DNA of 64,000 nucleotides from Marisa cornuarietis (taxonomy: Eukaryota; Mollusca; Gastropoda; Architaenioglossa; Ampullariidae), in NCBI GenBank assembly GCA_004794655.1, contig SMMW01000001.1, positions 15,033,501 to 15,097,500 on the forward strand, written 5' to 3'. Both the position numbers and the translations under genes were made by a program. This document shows, piece after piece, positions 57,501 to 64,000 of the stretch; positions within the stretch are counted from its first letter, which is position 1, and every line of letters starts with the position of its first letter. The notes beneath the pieces are model-generated. The model saw only the letters and a list, made by a program, of their open reading frames with translations, searched no databases and was not told the origin of the DNA.

Positions 57501-60500
57501 AAAAAATTATATATAGAGAGACAGGTCTTTTATTATAGAGAAAAGCATGAGGAGACCGAAACCCACATACGCAGACACTTGCGCGCGCGCGCACGATCAC
57601 ACAAACATGCACACACAAATTCATGCGCGCGCATTCACGGAGTTAATGCGCTGATTGATAATGACGAACGATTATAGCCGATGGATGATTATACGTGTTC
57701 AAATTAGTTAATATTTTATAGATATGAATGAATAGTTTCATTGGGTGTATTGTTTGCATGTGAGAAAGATTTGATCGGACATAACGGAAAATTACCACCA
57801 CCACCCTAAAAAGGACGACAATGCTATACAATAGAAGTTAGAGGGAAAACACACACACACACATGCGCAGTCACACTCACTCTCATGCATACTCTCTTTC
57901 ACGCACGCACTCTCACGTACCCTTCTCCTCTCGTGGTTACTTTGCGGTTCATGTTTTCAGCCGGGTAGGAGGGTGACGAGCGGCGGATGCGTGCGCATCA
58001 ACACGGGTGCTGCTGTGCCACCGGGTGCCGACGCCGTGGTGCAGGTGGAGGACACCAGGCTCGAAAAGGAGGAGGAGTTGACAGGCGAGGAGCTGGAGAT
58101 CAGCATCCTGACCACCCCGACACCCGGCCAGGACATCAGGTATACAGCGAACCGTGCAGGTCGGTTGCACGAGTAATAAAGGCTGTGGGCGAGTGACGAC
58201 GGTTTTCCTCAAGATGTTCGCATTATTGCATGATGCCGATTTGACAGACATGCTTGCCTCATACTTTTTAAAAAGTTTATTGTAGCTTTAGTGCAGTTAC
58301 AGTTTGCCTGGCTAATACGATGAAGTTCGTATTTAGTTTTTTTTTTTTTTTCTCTGCACGCCATTATTTTCGGGGCAGCAAACGATTTTCAGCAGAGCGC
58401 TCTCTTCGAATACCCGGCCGTCTTCTAGTTCTGTACCACCCTTCATTCGCCAAGTTTTGTCTTCGTGCTATTACCTTTCTTTGAAAATCAGTACAGGGTG
58501 CAGACCGTAGGGGCAGTTTGTATGCGGACTGTCGCCTTGTCTTATGCCCACTGTCAGCGATGTCCTGCAGGATGTCGTCTTTTCTTTCTTGAGCTGCTTG
58601 AGCCTTTTCTCTCGTCTCGGTTGTGTTCTGATGGAATAGGAGAACCTGTAAGAAAAGACGAGCATAGACAGAGAAGAACATGCTGAACTGGGAGCCCCGG
58701 TAGCTTAGTGGTAATACAGCCGCTTGTCATCACCAGTACACTAAGGACCGCCAGTGTTCTGTTTAGATCGCGTCTCGGAAGCACACACCTGTGTGACACC
58801 TCTTCACAGGACTTGTCGTCCGAGCTATTCCGCATTCTCCACTTTCCCATTTGGCCCCATTCGTGCTTACTCACCAGTGTATCAGCTTGTAAACAACATT
58901 TTCAAATCAAACCAGTTAACCAACCAAGGCGGACTGCAGATGAACGGAGGCAAGAGAGGTCAGCAATATTCAGACACTTTGGTGCAGCACGAGAAGAGCC
59001 AGGGTGATTCTGTGACATAGTCATAGTCAGGCCCAGCGTGAAAAGCTTCCGGCCGCTCTCCTAGCTTTACTACACTTGCAGAATTCCAATTTTATCTTGA
59101 TTTGAAAAGTATTTTGGCTTGGCCGTAGACTTGAAACTCATTATTATTATTACCATTGTAATTTTTTTTTTGTCTGTCGGTGGTTTGCGTGCTTACATGC
59201 GTGTTTTTGTATGTGCGTATGCGTGTGTGTGCATGTGTGTTTGTTTGTGTAGACCCGTTGGTTCGGATATTGCCACTGGAGAGCACGTCCTTCACAAAGG
59301 ACAACGTCTAGGTCCTGCCGAGTTAGGACTGTTGGCAACGGTAGGGGTGACGTCAGTTTTGTGCTACCGGAAACCAGTCGTGGCTGTCATGTCCACTGGC
59401 AATGAGGTAAAACATCCAAGGCATTCCCAAGAACATTCACACGTGTTAGACCTAATGATCATTCCTTCAAAAAGAAAAAATTCCCATTTCTCAACGGCAG
59501 TTAGCACTTAGAATATCAGAAGGCTTGTCATTTATCATTCATTAATAACAATATTAACTTTTGCGGCCGTTCTGAGGGAAGTGCTTGGTGCCAACGGTGA
59601 ACGAATGGCTTGGGGAAGGAAGAAATATGGCGCAGGCCCTATATGTCTGGTCCTGTGGCTGACTCGCTGGATAAGGATAAAACGTGTATGTACCCGCTGC
59701 TCCCGTCTCTCATTTCATATCCCCCACCCTTTCCCCCCTCCTAGAGAACTTCACCGGCACTACTCGCACCGTGAAATTAACCCCCGGTTACACGTGTGTG
59801 TGCAGCTGATAGAGCCCGGGGAACCGCTGCGGGCGGGCAAGATCAGGGACAGCAACCGCACAGCCCTGATAGCGCAGTTGAAAGAGGCTGGCGTCGCCGC
59901 CGTGGACCTTGGAGTGGCCCCTGATAAGTGAGTCCTGTCCAACTGTGGGGGACCTCTATAAACTTCACAACCTTGCAGTCGTCGTGGGGAGAGTGGTCAG
60001 GTCAAGGTCGTGCCAGACTGATAAGGCTAACCCCCCTTTTTTTGTTTTTTTGGAAGCAGACTCTTGAATGATCATTATCGTCACTTATAATGGAGAAGTG
60101 TGGGTGGGTGGAGCAAAAGCGACTGTTGAGCCGGGAAACCATCGCAACTATTTATGAAAGTTAATAAAAAAAAAACAAACTCAAAAGAAAATCAATCTTC
60201 ACAAAAACGCGCGCGCGCACACGCACACACACACTCTTTCTCTCATTCGCTAGCATTCTTCAATGGATGTAATTTATATGGGGGTAAGGAGTTTTGTCTC
60301 ACAATCTTAATAGAAACTGAGCAATACATTTTCAGCCCAGATGCCTTGCTGCAGGTGTTGAGGCGAGCCTTGAGTAAGGCCGACATCATTGTCACTTCCG
60401 GCGGTGTGTCTATGGGCGATAAGGTAAAAAAACAAAAATTCATTCATGGGGTCTGCTGATATACTACCCGCATTTTGTGTGTATTGCCAGCTGCGCAGCA

Positions 60501-61097
60501 AACTGCGGAAGCTGCCTACATGCGTGTTGATAATCCTTCTGTGTCTTGGTGGCAAAGAAAAAGAAAAACTTAAGTCTTGTCCATCGGCAAAACATTTACG
60601 AAAACATGCAAAATAAGTAAAATAAAATTTAGCTTGCTAATGTCCAAGAGACAAACGTTTGCTACCATTATGCGTAGCAAACTGATTGCTATATATTCTG
60701 TTATGGCGGGTCGTCAGTATCAGATTTCGTAATCGTTGTGCTCACAATTGTACTTTAGGTGTCACCCCCACCTTCACCCTGTCCTCTGAACAAGCTTTCA
60801 GTAAATTTTCAAGTTCAAGTTAACAGTGTTAGCCAGGGGATGCACCTGCTCAAACCGGCGTTCTAGTTGTTCCGGATATTTAAGTTGGTGTATGGAACAT
60901 GGTGTGCATAATATTTTTGCTTGCTGTTTGCGAAATACTTCCGGGAAATGATGGAAACTAATACAGTAAACATGAAATGATCATGATGATGCATTATTAT
61001 TATTATTAATCTTTTCATAACAGGATTACTTGAAACAAGTTCTGGAAACTGATCTGAAAGCGAAAATGCATTTTGCTCGAGTGTTCATGAAACCTGG
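33235..61097 (+). CDS. GPHN: Gephyrin, MogA-MoeA fusion, exons 1-16 (3' end beyond window)
   Basis: Gephyrin joins a MogA-like G domain (adenylates molybdopterin) to a MoeA-like E domain (inserts molybdate), the last two steps of molybdenum-cofactor synthesis in the cytosol. In vertebrates it also scaffolds glycine and GABA-A receptors. Sixteen exons with matching phases give 542 full codons; human gephyrin has 736 residues, so about 195 are missing to the right. G domain 1-180: VSDSCF (25-30), [15 protein letters not shown] (87-101), [11 protein letters not shown]. Linker about 181-250: short and His-rich. E domain from about 251: [42 protein letters not shown] (459-465), [15 protein letters not shown] (509-523). 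The ATG (AAGATGGCG) has a good context. The intron between exons 11 and 12 is 16.4 kb. Confidence 0.96.
33454..33490. repeat. (TG)n(CG)n tract in gephyrin intron 1
   Basis: Ten TG units run straight into about eleven CG/GC units, followed by the palindrome GCATGAATTCATGC. Alternating purine-pyrimidine of this kind can flip to Z-DNA. Confidence 0.9.
34028..34106 (+). CDS. GPHN: Gephyrin exon 2
   Basis: Residues 25-51: [31 protein letters not shown] and the Asp-x-Ser-Gly are G-domain active-site region motifs. Acceptor TTTTGCAG, donor GTGAGT. Confidence 0.95.
34552..34609 (+). CDS. GPHN: Gephyrin exon 3
   Basis: Residues 51-70: [19 protein letters not shown]. Corresponds to human ...YKIVPDEIEEIK. 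Phase 0 end. Confidence 0.93.
35154..35246 (+). CDS. GPHN: Gephyrin exon 4
   Basis: Residues 71-101: [16 protein letters not shown], then [15 protein letters not shown], the molybdopterin-binding loop of MogA proteins. Confidence 0.96.
35481..35575 (+). CDS. GPHN: Gephyrin exon 5
   Basis: Residues 102-133: [32 protein letters not shown]. Confidence 0.96.
35924..35950. repeat. (TG)n microsatellite before gephyrin exon 6
   Basis: A TG run directly upstream of the exon 6 acceptor (CTTAG at 35961-35965). Confidence 0.85.
35966..36032 (+). CDS. GPHN: Gephyrin exon 6
   Basis: Residues 133-155: [22 protein letters not shown]. The donor is GTTTTT, unusually weak, but phase and homology fix it. Confidence 0.93.
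36249..36377 (+). CDS. GPHN: Gephyrin exon 7 (G-domain end, linker start)
   Basis: Residues 156-198: [20 protein letters not shown], then a Gln/His-rich stretch ending HQHSHE. 129 nt, phase 0 on both sides. Confidence 0.93.
36505..37980. mobile_element. Composite repeat block in gephyrin intron 7
   Basis: The outer parts (GTCAGGAAAAGTTGAAAAGT at 36520 and CTGGAAAAATCAGGTAAAAG near 37960) are rich in AAAAGTCAG units and look like two ends of one AT-rich repeat. Between them sits the retroposon at 36865-37640. Confidence 0.45.
36865..37640 (-). mobile_element. Retroposon copy ending in (ATT)n, gephyrin intron 7
   Basis: The plus strand starts with (AAT)n and GTTGGCTTGTATAGCGCC, so the element reads leftward and ends at 36870. 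A minus-strand frame of 103 codons (37571-37260: SGNP-type start, [39 protein letters not shown]) lies inside. I do not recognise the family. Confidence 0.5.
38357..38492 (+). CDS. GPHN: Gephyrin exon 8 (His-rich linker)
   Basis: Residues 199-243: [45 protein letters not shown]. Acceptor ATTGCAG. The weak donor A|GTAATT is chosen because it alone gives the phase needed by exon 9. The exon may be alternative, since this is the linker where vertebrate gephyrin has cassette exons. Confidence 0.8.
38625..38830 (-). mobile_element. LINE 3'-UTR type repeat, copy 3
   Basis: AATAATAATG, then ATGCTCATGAAAGAGCATGC, TCTCAGCGCTTTAGACAAG, ending GACTAGTCAATTGA. It aligns with 20395-20645 and 31475-31745. 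It sits 130 bases downstream of gephyrin exon 8. Confidence 0.75.
39239..39370 (+). CDS. GPHN: Gephyrin exon 9 (E-domain start)
   Basis: Residues 244-287: [35 protein letters not shown]. Matches the human ARRHRMSPFPLTSMDKAF segment. Donor GTAAGA. Confidence 0.95.
39580..40560 (-). pseudogene. Decayed RTE-like LINE in gephyrin intron 9
   Basis: Minus-strand frames give, in order, [17 protein letters not shown], the catalytic box as [10 protein letters not shown] near 40250, [18 protein letters not shown] near 40080-40130, and [35 protein letters not shown] near 39750-39850. Several stops and frameshifts make it dead. It is the same family as 27715-28035. Confidence 0.78.
41226..41318 (+). CDS. 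GPHN: Gephyrin exon 10
   Basis: Residues 288-318: [31 protein letters not shown], a highly conserved MoeA block. Confidence 0.97.
41536..41591 (+). CDS. GPHN: Gephyrin exon 11
   Basis: Residues 319-337: [19 protein letters not shown]. Human counterpart ADGPGDRFIIGESQAGE. Confidence 0.95.
41634..41920. repeat. Repeat block beginning and ending with TAGTTATGA units
   Basis: TAGTTATGAAGC occurs at 41641 and 41755, and TAGTTATGATGAA at 41904. The outer ends also pair as imperfect inverted repeats (GGGACCCTAGTTATGAAGC against ACTTCATGACTAGCCCC). It may be a MITE. It begins about 40 bases after gephyrin exon 11. Confidence 0.5.
41921..45008. other. Gephyrin intron 11, first part
   Basis: No exon recognised. 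The base composition becomes more GC-rich from about 42000. GAT/ATC-rich simple sequence lies at 43430-43560, and TG/CA-rich stretches occur at 44160-44560. A run at 44480-44560 mixes CACACG and AAAGAAAG. Confidence 0.4.
45011..45331. mobile_element. pogo/Tigger-like MITE with TA target site
   Basis: Left CAGTTAGTCCCCTACTTACG and right end (reverse complement) CAATATGTCCCCAACTTTCG match at about 15 of 20 bases, with a TA on each side (45009-45010 and 45332-45333). The 321-bp length and lack of coding frame fit a non-autonomous mariner/pogo element. Confidence 0.7.
45690..45890. other. CpG-rich patch inside gephyrin intron 11
   Basis: A high density of CG dinucleotides and GC runs (GGGCGCAGTGGCAGC, CGTCCGCCCGCCCGCC). 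No exon recognised. An internal promoter is possible but unsupported. Confidence 0.35.
46101..46129. repeat. (TG)n(CG)n tract in gephyrin intron 11
   Basis: Seven TG units followed by about eight CG units, the same architecture as 33454-33490. Confidence 0.9.
46979..47146 (-). mobile_element. tRNA-derived SINE, well preserved
   Basis: Read on the minus strand it starts GGCGGCCCGGTGGCGCGAC with an A-box-like TGGCGCGACAG, has a B-box-like GGTTCAGCTCTC about 50 bases on, and ends GTGGCTCGGCGTAAAACACC. This is the reference copy for 32731-32868 and for the tail at 63965-64000. Confidence 0.82.
47160..47340. repeat. Possible relative of the 41634 repeat
   Basis: CATTCATGAAGCGAAGTTAA, CTCCCGGTCCTTGTTAAATC, then AAGGGCAAGT recalls the 41634-41920 block (ATGAAGC, TTGCCCTAAGTCAAGGAC). 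The match is partial. Confidence 0.3.
47885..48065. repeat. Degenerate TTTTGCCAGT repeat cluster
   Basis: Variants of TTTTGCCAGTTTTGAG occur at about 47892, 47935, 47998, 48018 and 48043. Confidence 0.45.
48066..52005. other. Gephyrin intron 11, middle part
   Basis: No exon recognised despite many open frames. Codon content and lack of splice borders argue against them. TG runs lie at 48977-48992 and 51265-51283. CAGTAATGGAGATACAGA occurs twice, at 48555 and 48616. Confidence 0.4.
52006..52302 (+). other. 98-codon open frame with about 52-bp periodicity
   Basis: An ATG-to-TGA frame ([18 protein letters not shown] at the start, [14 protein letters not shown] at the end). The motif AARCYTGTTA or close variants recurs at 52021, 52072, 52125, 52176 and 52231 (spacing 51, 53, 51, 55). 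It looks like a degenerate tandem repeat that happens to be open, but a small coding exon cannot be ruled out. No family recognised. Confidence 0.35.
52303..53582. other. Gephyrin intron 11, unassigned stretch
   Basis: GGTGG-rich and CCACC-rich simple sequence at 52455-52670. Nothing else recognised. Confidence 0.35.
53583..53828. mobile_element. MITE with GGGGCCAGTTGCACAACAC ends
   Basis: The left end GGGGCCAGTTGCACAACACG and the right end GTGTTGTGCAACTGGCCCC form a 19-base perfect inverted repeat, followed by TTTCTAA on both strands. The element is 246 bp, with an AT-rich interior rich in CTAAA. AG flanks both sides and may be a 2-bp target duplication. The ends resemble ISL2EU/Harbinger-type elements, but the class is not certain. 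Confidence 0.85.
53829..57960. other. Gephyrin intron 11, last part
   Basis: No exon recognised between the MITE and exon 12. It holds the (CA)n run at 54505-54543, an (AT)n run near 55722-55735, GA-rich patches at 56443-56460 and 57017-57033, and CG/CA alternations at 57583-57635 and 57848-57865. Confidence 0.4.
54505..54543. repeat. (CA)n microsatellite, longest in the window
   Basis: An uninterrupted CA run of about 19 units. Confidence 0.95.
57961..58139 (+). CDS. GPHN: Gephyrin exon 12
   Basis: Residues 338-397: [40 protein letters not shown], ending [12 protein letters not shown] is strongly preferred at third positions here, unlike exons 1-11. Confidence 0.96.
58140..58680. other. 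Gephyrin intron 12, unassigned part
   Basis: No exon or repeat recognised apart from a T run near 58338-58351. Confidence 0.35.
58688..58920 (+). mobile_element. tRNA-derived SINE, second family, gephyrin intron 12
   Basis: Begins GGAGCCCCGGTAGCTTAGTG, GTAATACAGCCGC with a good A box (TAGCTTAGTGG). A weak B-box-like TTTAGATCGCGTCTC follows about 65 bases later. The tail near TTGTAAACAACATTTTC, AAATCAAACC may be its 3' part. It is not a working tRNA gene: no anticodon arm pairing was found. Confidence 0.55.
59253..59406 (+). CDS. GPHN: Gephyrin exon 13
   Basis: Residues 397-448: [46 protein letters not shown]. Confidence 0.96.
59806..59927 (+). CDS. GPHN: Gephyrin exon 14
   Basis: Residues 449-489: [47 protein letters not shown] is a conserved MoeA active-site motif. 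Confidence 0.96.
60336..60423 (+). CDS. GPHN: Gephyrin exon 15
   Basis: Residues 489-518: [30 protein letters not shown], the glycine-rich cofactor loop. Confidence 0.96.
61024..61097 (+). CDS. GPHN: Gephyrin exon 16 (last exon in window)
   Basis: Residues 519-543: [25 protein letters not shown], then donor GTAAGT. The next exon should begin like LPTTFATL and was not found before 64000. Confidence 0.95.
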
Positions 61098-63760
61098 GTA
61101 AGTTACCGTTCACACATACACTAATTAAAATAAGTGTTAATTAAAGTGATTTACAGAGATTGTCACAAGCTCTGTCATTGACCTAAACCTTTTTTTTTTT
61201 CCTCCCCACTATAAACGTGGGGCTGGGAAAGAACCCGCTACGCTTCTGCGGCCATAAAGTCTGCATGCAGTGCACTTACAGCGGTTTTTCAGCAGTGTGG
61301 TATTTCACATTGTCCTTCAGTCTCTTGTTGTTTGTTGCGAATCTCTCCGTCGTGATACCTGTGAAAGCAAAATCACGAAAGACCAAAACAATATCGCCAG
61401 TGGAAGCCGGTGGAAAGACAGCTGCACAAAGCCAGCATCTCTCGCTCGTCGTGGTGCTTAGCAACAATGTGAAATTCATTAGGGTGGGAAACAATAAAGT
61501 CTTGATAAGGGCTCCTTGCCAGGGCTGCTATCACGAACCATGTGGTTTCCCTTCATTAAAAACACTTTTTCGGTTGGTTGTTTTGGAAGCACACGTGGCT
61601 TTTGTTATATTATCTTCACGCACAGCTGTTCCAAATGCCTGTGTAAGGTGGTCGACAGCGAGTCTCCTGCTAACTGTGTGTGTGTGTGGTCAGACCTGTC
61701 AGTCTGATGAAATGGGACGACGATGACGACGACGACGACGATAGACGGATGGAGAACAAAGATTTGTAATAGAAGTTCACTTTGCGCAGGAACCGACAGG
61801 CGGCACTCGTCCTCATGCTTAGGAACTTCATGCAGTGTTGGCAGACGTAAACTTTTTTCATGTCTAACAAAAGTGTTTTTTTTAAATTTTCTTCAATAAT
61901 TTTTGTTTTAAACGTAGTTCCTTGGAGAATTTTATTTATGGCATTAGGTCGACTAGAATCTTGCTCTGTGGCATCACGTAGTCTAGAAGACAGCGTGGTA
62001 CAGCCCGTCCTCTCCAGTTCTTTGTCAAGTCTCTTTGTGTGTCTGTGTGTGTGTTCTGTATTATCACAACACCCTAGCGCTTCAAGAGTCGTCTACAGTA
62101 CCATTAGTTTCGAGAAGTTTCCAACACTTATTCTCTCTCTTTCTCTGACTTTCGAGCGATTCATTTCGTGTAATTAAATATACGTTTTTTAAAAAGTCTC
62201 ATTTTCCTGCCTGAGGCATTCCGGAATTTGCTGGAGAGACCTTTGTCTCTCCCCGTGTAGTGATGATCGAACTGCCGTGGTGTTCTTAACATCGGCGACC
62301 GGAGAGCCATTGTTGCGACTTTTTATCTGCATTTTCCAGCGCTTTGCTCTGATACAAGGTGCATTTGCAGCACAAAGTAAGTGAAATTAAAAAAAAGACC
62401 AATCGAAAGCGAGGAAAGAACTTACAAACATTTGAAGGATAGAACAAGTGTACTAGATTCTTCATAACAGTGGGTTATTGTTTAGTAGATAAGTCATCGT
62501 ATTATTGTGTGTGTGTGGGGGGGGGGGACAGTTGTCGCAGACACTTCATAGCAATGTACTATTGTGTATGTTGATACTTTTTTCATTCCGTTGCCTTATT
62601 GTAAATGTAATAATAAAATATATAACTGATAATATGTACCTGATAGCATTACCCACCACTACCCAAATCGAAAATGCTGGGAATTTAGTGAACTGATAAG
62701 TTCTAGCAGACGATGGTTGCTTCTAGTTTCTGTGAAGCGTGATGCCTCCTCGGCCACGACACTGGCTTTCACTTTAAGAGATCTTTATTCTACAGAATGT
62801 CCGTGTGCAGATTCCTGATCATAATGTCATTGAATAATTCAGACCGCTTAAATGGTTTAGTTCACATTCTTTAAGTTCAGCCCATGATAACATCCACAGT
62901 TTTGATGAAAAGAAGTAGCTCTCAACTTCATCAAAAAATTATGTTGAAGGAGTTACTGAGGCTGTTTCGTTGGAAAACTGTTACCAGGCATGTCTAATAA
63001 TTACTTCAGTCAAGGCAGATTATTTTAAACTTCCCTGTCTATTTCTTTTTACAGCTTGTGTCGCAGATATTGTATTGCAAATGTTCCCTTTATTCTCGAA
63101 TTTGACTTAAATTGAATCATCTTTGCGAGCAGCGCGGGTCAAAACTGTCATTTTCAGAAATAATGTTTTGCATTTATTGTGTTTGGTGTGCTAGACGTAA
63201 GTTGCTGAAATGAATGAAATTCTGAGCATAGCTGATGGAAAAACTCGCTCCTAAAGTTGGCAGAAATCACCAAAAAAGCTTGACAAAATTAAATTTCTTT
63301 AAAATTTGGTGACCCCGTTCCAAAATACGTTATGTCTATGTTTTATGAGTCAGCATGATGGGGACGAGATGTCAAGGAAAAAGGTAAAATATAAAAATAT
63401 GGAGATCAAATGGAAATCAAAAGTGACTTTGTCATGTGAAAAGTGAATGCCTGTCCCTGACTCCACTCAACCGTTTGACCAGCCTTAACGGTCAATAAAG
63501 GTAAATTTTAACAGATGTGGCCTGCTTTGACAGAAATAACCGAAATTGCTGGCGGATTTACTCAAAAACAGTATGTTACAGCTTAACAGGAAAAAAAGTA
63601 TTATGGCACTGCCTCTGAAACGAATATCAACAAGGAAAGGAGCGTAGAAGACAATGTCATTGCATGCTCCTCTTTCGTCTCCTTCGTTGCTTGATTTTGT
63701 ATGTGCAAGATCTTGATTGCACTCTTGATATCTGCTTCCTGCTCTTGATTTTTATTTCAT
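61098..63760. other. Gephyrin intron 16, within window
   Basis: No further gephyrin exon was found. A 169-codon frame at 61217-61726 has no recognisable domain and includes a microsatellite, so I take it as chance. A GAC-repeat lies at 61714-61742 and a TG/G-rich run at 62500-62528. Confidence 0.45.
61714..61742. repeat. (GAC)n microsatellite
   Basis: About nine GAC/GAT triplets. Confidence 0.85.
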
Positions 63761-63769
63761 ATCTTTATT

Positions 63770-64000
63770 TAATTCGATAAACATGCATGCAGGACCAACA
63801 GATTGAAGCTGTCCTTCCTTCTTTCGGCCGTACGACTCCCGAACAGTACTATGTTCCAATGAATGTAGATCATATATCAGCCTGAACCATGGTGACACGA
63901 GAGTCTGTTTGATGGAGCGGATATGAATGCTTTGTGGTATTGTTGTTTTGTTGTTGTGCCTGTATATAACCTTAGCTGCTGGCTCCGTGTAAAACACTAA
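63770..64000 (+). mobile_element. LINE 3' end fused to a SINE-like tail, cut by the window edge
   Basis: CATGCAGGACCAACAGA.TGA and GCGGATATGAATG blocks match the LINE end at 23690-23815 (CATGCAGGACCAACAGACTG, GCGGATATGAATATG). After 63963 the sequence is GCTGCTGGCTCCGTGTAAAA, CACTAA, which matches the 3' end of the SINE family at 46979-47146, not the usual LINE tail. Confidence 0.68.

Noticed and set aside
58688..58760. Functional tRNA gene
   Set aside because: The A box is good, but no cloverleaf with a complete anticodon arm and acceptor stem can be formed, so it is a SINE head.
61217..61726. 169-codon open frame after gephyrin exon 16
   Set aside because: No domain, low-complexity parts, runs into a TG/GAC microsatellite, and no resemblance to the missing MoeA exon.

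Overview
The window reads as an animal nuclear genome: genes are split into many short exons with GT..AG borders, introns are long, and the gaps are full of decayed non-LTR retrotransposons, tRNA-derived SINEs, hAT and pogo-like DNA transposons and CA/TG microsatellites. The exon-encoded proteins look invertebrate. A mollusc or other lophotrochozoan is my best guess, but nothing in the window proves the taxon.

Three protein-coding loci are visible. (1) 1579-2045, plus strand: the last two exons of an unrecognised gene with a short acidic C-terminus. (2) 4658-18270, minus strand: a complete 19-exon two-pore channel (TPC) gene. All exon phases fit, and the model gives 881 residues with two six-helix channel repeats, both pore filters and an acidic dileucine sorting signal near the N-terminus. 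(3) 33235 to at least 61097, plus strand: gephyrin (MogA domain, linker, MoeA domain). Sixteen exons encode about 543 residues, and the last part of the MoeA domain lies beyond the window.

Layout: 1-640 decayed reverse transcriptase; 1579-2045 the unknown gene; 2046-4657 convergent 3' flank; 4658-18270 TPC, with a 1200-bp hAT element in intron 1 and a 177-bp hAT-like MITE in intron 7; 18271-33234 a gap of about 15 kb between the divergently oriented TPC and gephyrin genes, made largely of LINE fragments, SINEs, a MITE with telomere-like repeats and minisatellites; 33235-41591 gephyrin exons 1-11; 41592-57960 a 16.4-kb intron that is more GC-rich than the first two thirds of the window; 57961-61097 gephyrin exons 12-16, visibly richer in G/C at third codon positions; 61098-64000 an unfinished intron ending in a LINE/SINE tail.

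The genes have no operon-like relation. TPC is an endolysosomal cation channel. Gephyrin is a molybdenum-cofactor enzyme that also serves as a synaptic scaffold in vertebrates. I found no clearly new biological system. The points most worth a second look are the histidine-rich gephyrin linker, the composition break inside gephyrin, the nested mobile elements with intact target-site duplications, the LINE/SINE tail junction at the window end, and an unexplained 98-codon periodic open frame at 52006-52302.
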